7,790 nt of DNA from an uncultured Collinsella sp. (GTDB lineage Bacteria; Actinomycetota; Coriobacteriia; Coriobacteriales; Coriobacteriaceae): the NCBI GenBank assembly GCA_958447915.1, contig CAUDCB010000086.1:1-7790 (forward strand). The letters are read 5' to 3'. Position numbers and translations under genes: made by a program. Positions 5,669 through 7,790 of this stretch are shown here, one piece after another. How positions within the stretch are numbered: position 1 is the first letter of the stretch; each line of letters starts with the position of its first letter. Below the pieces are notes generated by a model. It had not been told where the DNA came from. It searched no databases and saw only the letters and a list, made by a program, of their open reading frames with translations.

Positions 5669-6652
5669 TTACAATTGCGGGCGCGGCTTTCGACGCAAAA
5701 AATCGAAGTGAGTCTCGCTCAAGATAATCGACAGGAAGATGAGCGCGAAGCCGGCGAGCAGGCGCGAGGTGAGCGCCTCCCCCATCAGCAGCACCGAGAA
5801 CAGCACACCCGAAGGCGACTCCATCGAAAGGAGCAGCGAGCCCGTCGAGGCCGGGACATGCGCCAGGCCGACGTTTTGGATGAGCAGAGCCGCGCATGTG
5901 CAGCCCACCGAGAGAAACGCCATCGAACTGATAAAGCTCGGCGTCCACACGGACAGAGGCGCTTGGGTCTCGAATAGCAGCGACGTTGCCAGGCTCAGCA
6001 CGCCGTTGCCCACAAACATCCAAAACGTGATGACGTTGATGTCCATTTTGCGACCGTACTTGGCAGTCACCGCCATCTGGATGGCGAAAAAGGCCGCACC
6101 CGCCAGCGTAATGACGTCACCAATGTTGAATTCAACGCTATCGAGTGCGACGAGGCCAATGCCCGCTAGGCACAGCAGCGCGGCACCCAAGTTGTAGCGC
6201 GTGAGCTTTTCGCCGCTCAGGAAATAGCTCGCGAACGGCACAAGGATGCAATACGTGCCCGTCAAAAAAGCATTCTTGCCCGCCGTAGTATGTGCCAGAC
6301 CGACCGTCTGCAACGCATAGGCCGCCCACATGAGCACGCCCATACTCAGGCCAACGATCAGGTTGCGAGCGTTGAGGTGCGCGATGATGCGCTTGTGGAA
6401 GACGGCAAACATGACCAACGCTGCGGGCAGAAAACGTACATAGAGCAGCGCGAACACCGGAATGGTGCCGAGTGCGTCCTTCATAGTGGTAAAGGAGTAG
6501 CCCCAGATGACCGCCACCGAAAGGAGCAGAACCTTCCAGAACAGCGGAGAGCGTGCGCCAGCGCCCCGGGGAATACCGCCCGCACCCAAATCCTCACGGG
6601 CAACAGGGCTATCGGGCATGTTTTCGATTTCGTTGGCAGCGTATTGGGCCAT
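5669..6652 (-). CDS. EamA/DMT-family membrane transporter
   Basis: A 327-residue protein of the drug/metabolite transporter superfamily: two EamA repeats of five hydrophobic helices each. A hydrophilic cytoplasmic N-tail of about 38 residues precedes the first helix (FWKVLLLSVAVIWGYSFTTM). The family-typical segments WGYSFTTMK in helix 1, YVRFLPAALVM in helix 2 and TGTYCILVPFASYFLSGEKLT in the first repeat are present, as is the mirrored MESPSGVLFSVLLMGEALTS in the second. Members usually export amino acids or other metabolites; substrate and direction cannot be inferred here. The ATG at 6652 has GAGGA about 6 bases upstream. Length is a little above the usual 290-310 because of the N-tail. 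It is flanked by terminators on both sides, so it is probably a single-gene unit. Family assignment is firm. Confidence 0.9.
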   Translation of the reverse strand: MAQYAANEIENMPDSPVAREDLGAGGIPRGAGARSPLFWKVLLLSVAVIWGYSFTTMKDALGTIPVFALLYVRFLPAALVMFAVFHKRIIAHLNARNLIVGLSMGVLMWAAYALQTVGLAHTTAGKNAFLTGTYCILVPFASYFLSGEKLTRYNLGAALLCLAGIGLVALDSVEFNIGDVITLAGAAFFAIQMAVTAKYGRKMDINVITFWMFVGNGVLSLATSLLFETQAPLSVWTPSFISSMAFLSVGCTCAALLIQNVGLAHVPASTGSLLLSMESPSGVLFSVLLMGEALTSRLLAGFALIFLSIILSETHFDFLRRKPRPQL

Positions 6653-6692
6653 GGAACATCCTCACACTCAATCTGGGCGTGGTGTCCGCACG

Positions 6693-6721
6693 CGTATGGC
6701 TGCGTGCCGCCTCATGGTCAA
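6693..6721 (-). promoter_or_regulatory. Weak candidate promoter for the EamA gene
   Basis: TTGACC (6721-6716, 5 of 6 -35 matches) and CATACG (6698-6693, 3 of 6 -10 matches) are separated by 17 bases. The site follows directly on the T-tract of the upstream terminator, where a promoter is needed. The poor -10 keeps this tentative. Confidence 0.3.
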
Positions 6722-6758
6722 ATAAAAACGGGACGCGCCGGACCCCCGGCACGCCCCG
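6720..6758 (-). terminator. Intrinsic terminator of the YhgE/Pip gene
   Basis: On the minus strand CGGGGCGTGCCGG-GGGT-CCGGCGCGTCCCG (6758-6729) forms a 13-bp stem with two G-U pairs and a tetraloop, followed by TTTTTATTT (6728-6720). It lies about 95 bases past the stop codon at 6853. I see nothing gene-like in the 6759-6852 stretch between. Confidence 0.9.
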
Positions 6759-6852
6759 CTACTGTAGCAATAACCAGCGTTGCACCGCAATCCAGCCCGC
6801 TAAAGCGTCAGCAAAGTGAACCTCGATGTTTTGTCAATGTCACGCTGTTGCA

Positions 6853-7790
6853 CTAAATAAGCTTCGTGCTTTCAAGCTTTTCGATGATCCAGTCGTTGGC
6901 TTTGATGACCGGGCGGCGGAAGACGACGCCAAGGGCCAGCGACGGAATCAGATAGCTCGCCAAGATACCCAGCTCAATCCAGTACTCCATATGGTAGGCA
7001 CCGGCCATGGCAGCGTGCATGGCGTTGATGCCGTGGGTAAACGGCAGGAACGGGTAGATCGCCTGGAACACGGGGCCGGTCATCTCGATGGGGAACGTGC
7101 CGCCCGAACCGCCGACCTGCATGACCAGCAGCACGACAGCGAGCGCCTTGCCGATATCGCCAAACGACACCGTAAGCGTGTAGACGATATTGGAGAACAC
7201 GAGGCTCGCGACCCAGCCCGCCAGCACAAACTGCAGCGGGTTATCGCACTGAATGCCAAAGAACAGAATATCGCCCGCGCACACGAGCGTTGCCTGCAGC
7301 AAAGCCAGACCGCCAAAGAACAGATAACGGCCCAGGTAAATCTCGTGCAGGCGTACGGGGATGAGCTCGTTGATGAGCTCATCGTCGACCGAGACCTTCA
7401 TCATGGCCGCCAGTACGATCGAGCCGACCCATAGCGACAGAATCGTGTAGAACGGCGCCATGGCCGAACCGTAGTTGCGGATCGGATAGACCGGCTTGCG
7501 ATCGAGCGCGACGGGGCCGGAAAGCGACACGGCCAAACCCTCGGGATCATTACCGATCATCGTCTTAATCGTGGCCAGATCGTCCGACATAAGGGCACCG
7601 TCGAGCTCGTCCTTGAAAGCGCTAATCTTGTCCGATGCCTCACCCAGCTGATCGGAAGCTTTGTTGACCAGCTTTGCAGCCTTGGAGAGGCCCTTTGCCA
7701 GCGAACCGGATGCGTCGGTCAGGCCGGCAACAGCGCTATCCAGGTCGCCCGAGATCCCGTCGAGAGAAACCAACACCCCCGAAATAGATT
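6853..7790 (-). CDS. YhgE/Pip-family membrane protein, C-terminal part (5' end outside window)
   Basis: About 312 codons of a larger protein are visible and the frame is open to the window edge; the apparent GTG at 7776 is an internal Val. The first ~70 residues are an Ala/Ser/Asp/Lys-rich helical, coiled-coil-like segment (LTDASGSLAKGLSKAAKLV and following), probably extracytoplasmic. About six hydrophobic helices follow, with YGSAMAPFYTILSLWVG at the start and QVGGSGGTFPIEMTGPVFQ, then YPFLPFTHGIN, further on. These match the conserved C-terminal domain of YhgE/Pip proteins, related to ABC-2-type permeases. Founding members include the lactococcal phage infection protein; the cellular role is mostly uncharacterised, with export-type functions proposed. 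Full-length members are often 700-900 residues, so more than half lies beyond 7790. It is followed by a strong terminator. Confidence 0.85.
   Translation of the reverse strand, partial: SISGVLVSLDGISGDLDSAVAGLTDASGSLAKGLSKAAKLVNKASDQLGEASDKISAFKDELDGALMSDDLATIKTMIGNDPEGLAVSLSGPVALDRKPVYPIRNYGSAMAPFYTILSLWVGSIVLAAMMKVSVDDELINELIPVRLHEIYLGRYLFFGGLALLQATLVCAGDILFFGIQCDNPLQFVLAGWVASLVFSNIVYTLTVSFGDIGKALAVVLLVMQVGGSGGTFPIEMTGPVFQAIYPFLPFTHGINAMHAAMAGAYHMEYWIELGILASYLIPSLALGVVFRRPVIKANDWIIEKLESTKLI

Noticed and set aside
6853..7790. Prophage or phage-defence gene, suggested by the 'phage infection protein' name of the YhgE/Pip family
   Set aside because: YhgE/Pip proteins are chromosomal membrane proteins; the name comes from phage adsorption in Lactococcus. 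No phage gene, integrase or attachment site is visible nearby.

Overview
The window reads as ordinary chromosomal DNA of a high-GC Gram-positive bacterium. The gene content (PEP carboxylase, HisRS with paired CxxC motifs, an OFA-like MFS carrier, a YhgE/Pip protein), GTG/ATG starts with strong GGAGG sites and the codon style suggest a gut actinobacterium of the Coriobacteriia, perhaps Collinsella. That assignment is inference from gene style; there is no rRNA here to confirm it. All six genes lie on the minus strand, so the natural reading order runs from 7790 down to 1. The long plus-strand ORFs are antisense shadows. I see no tRNA, rRNA, CRISPR array, integrase or transposase.

In transcription order: (1) 7790-6853, the C-terminal part of a YhgE/Pip-type membrane protein cut by the window edge, followed by a strong intrinsic terminator (6758-6720). 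(2) 6652-5669, a complete EamA/DMT-family transporter, followed by another strong terminator (5656-5631). (3) 5552-4256, an M20-family amidohydrolase with every catalytic motif present. Its well-placed RBS and ATG at 5552 lie in a different frame from the enzyme body, and a 13-bp perfect hairpin sits at the frame change. (4) 4133-2829, an MFS carrier. (5) 2594-1281, histidyl-tRNA synthetase hisS. (6) 1023-1, the N-terminal third of phosphoenolpyruvate carboxylase ppc.

Each gene is separated from the next by 100-260 bases, and most gaps hold a hairpin terminator and/or promoter elements, so these look like single-gene transcription units rather than one operon. The amidohydrolase and MFS carrier are the only pair whose functions suggest a link (uptake or release of an amide/peptide-like substrate and its hydrolysis), and even they are separated by a terminator-like hairpin. 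ppc (oxaloacetate supply) and hisS are housekeeping genes.

The most unusual structures are non-coding: two back-to-back long imperfect hairpins (2652-2794) that fill most of the MFS-hisS gap and share the same apical sequence; three copies of a GTATTTCTC-like motif about 40 bp apart around the ppc promoter; and a 22-bp palindrome upstream of the amidohydrolase. I found no convincing new multi-gene system.
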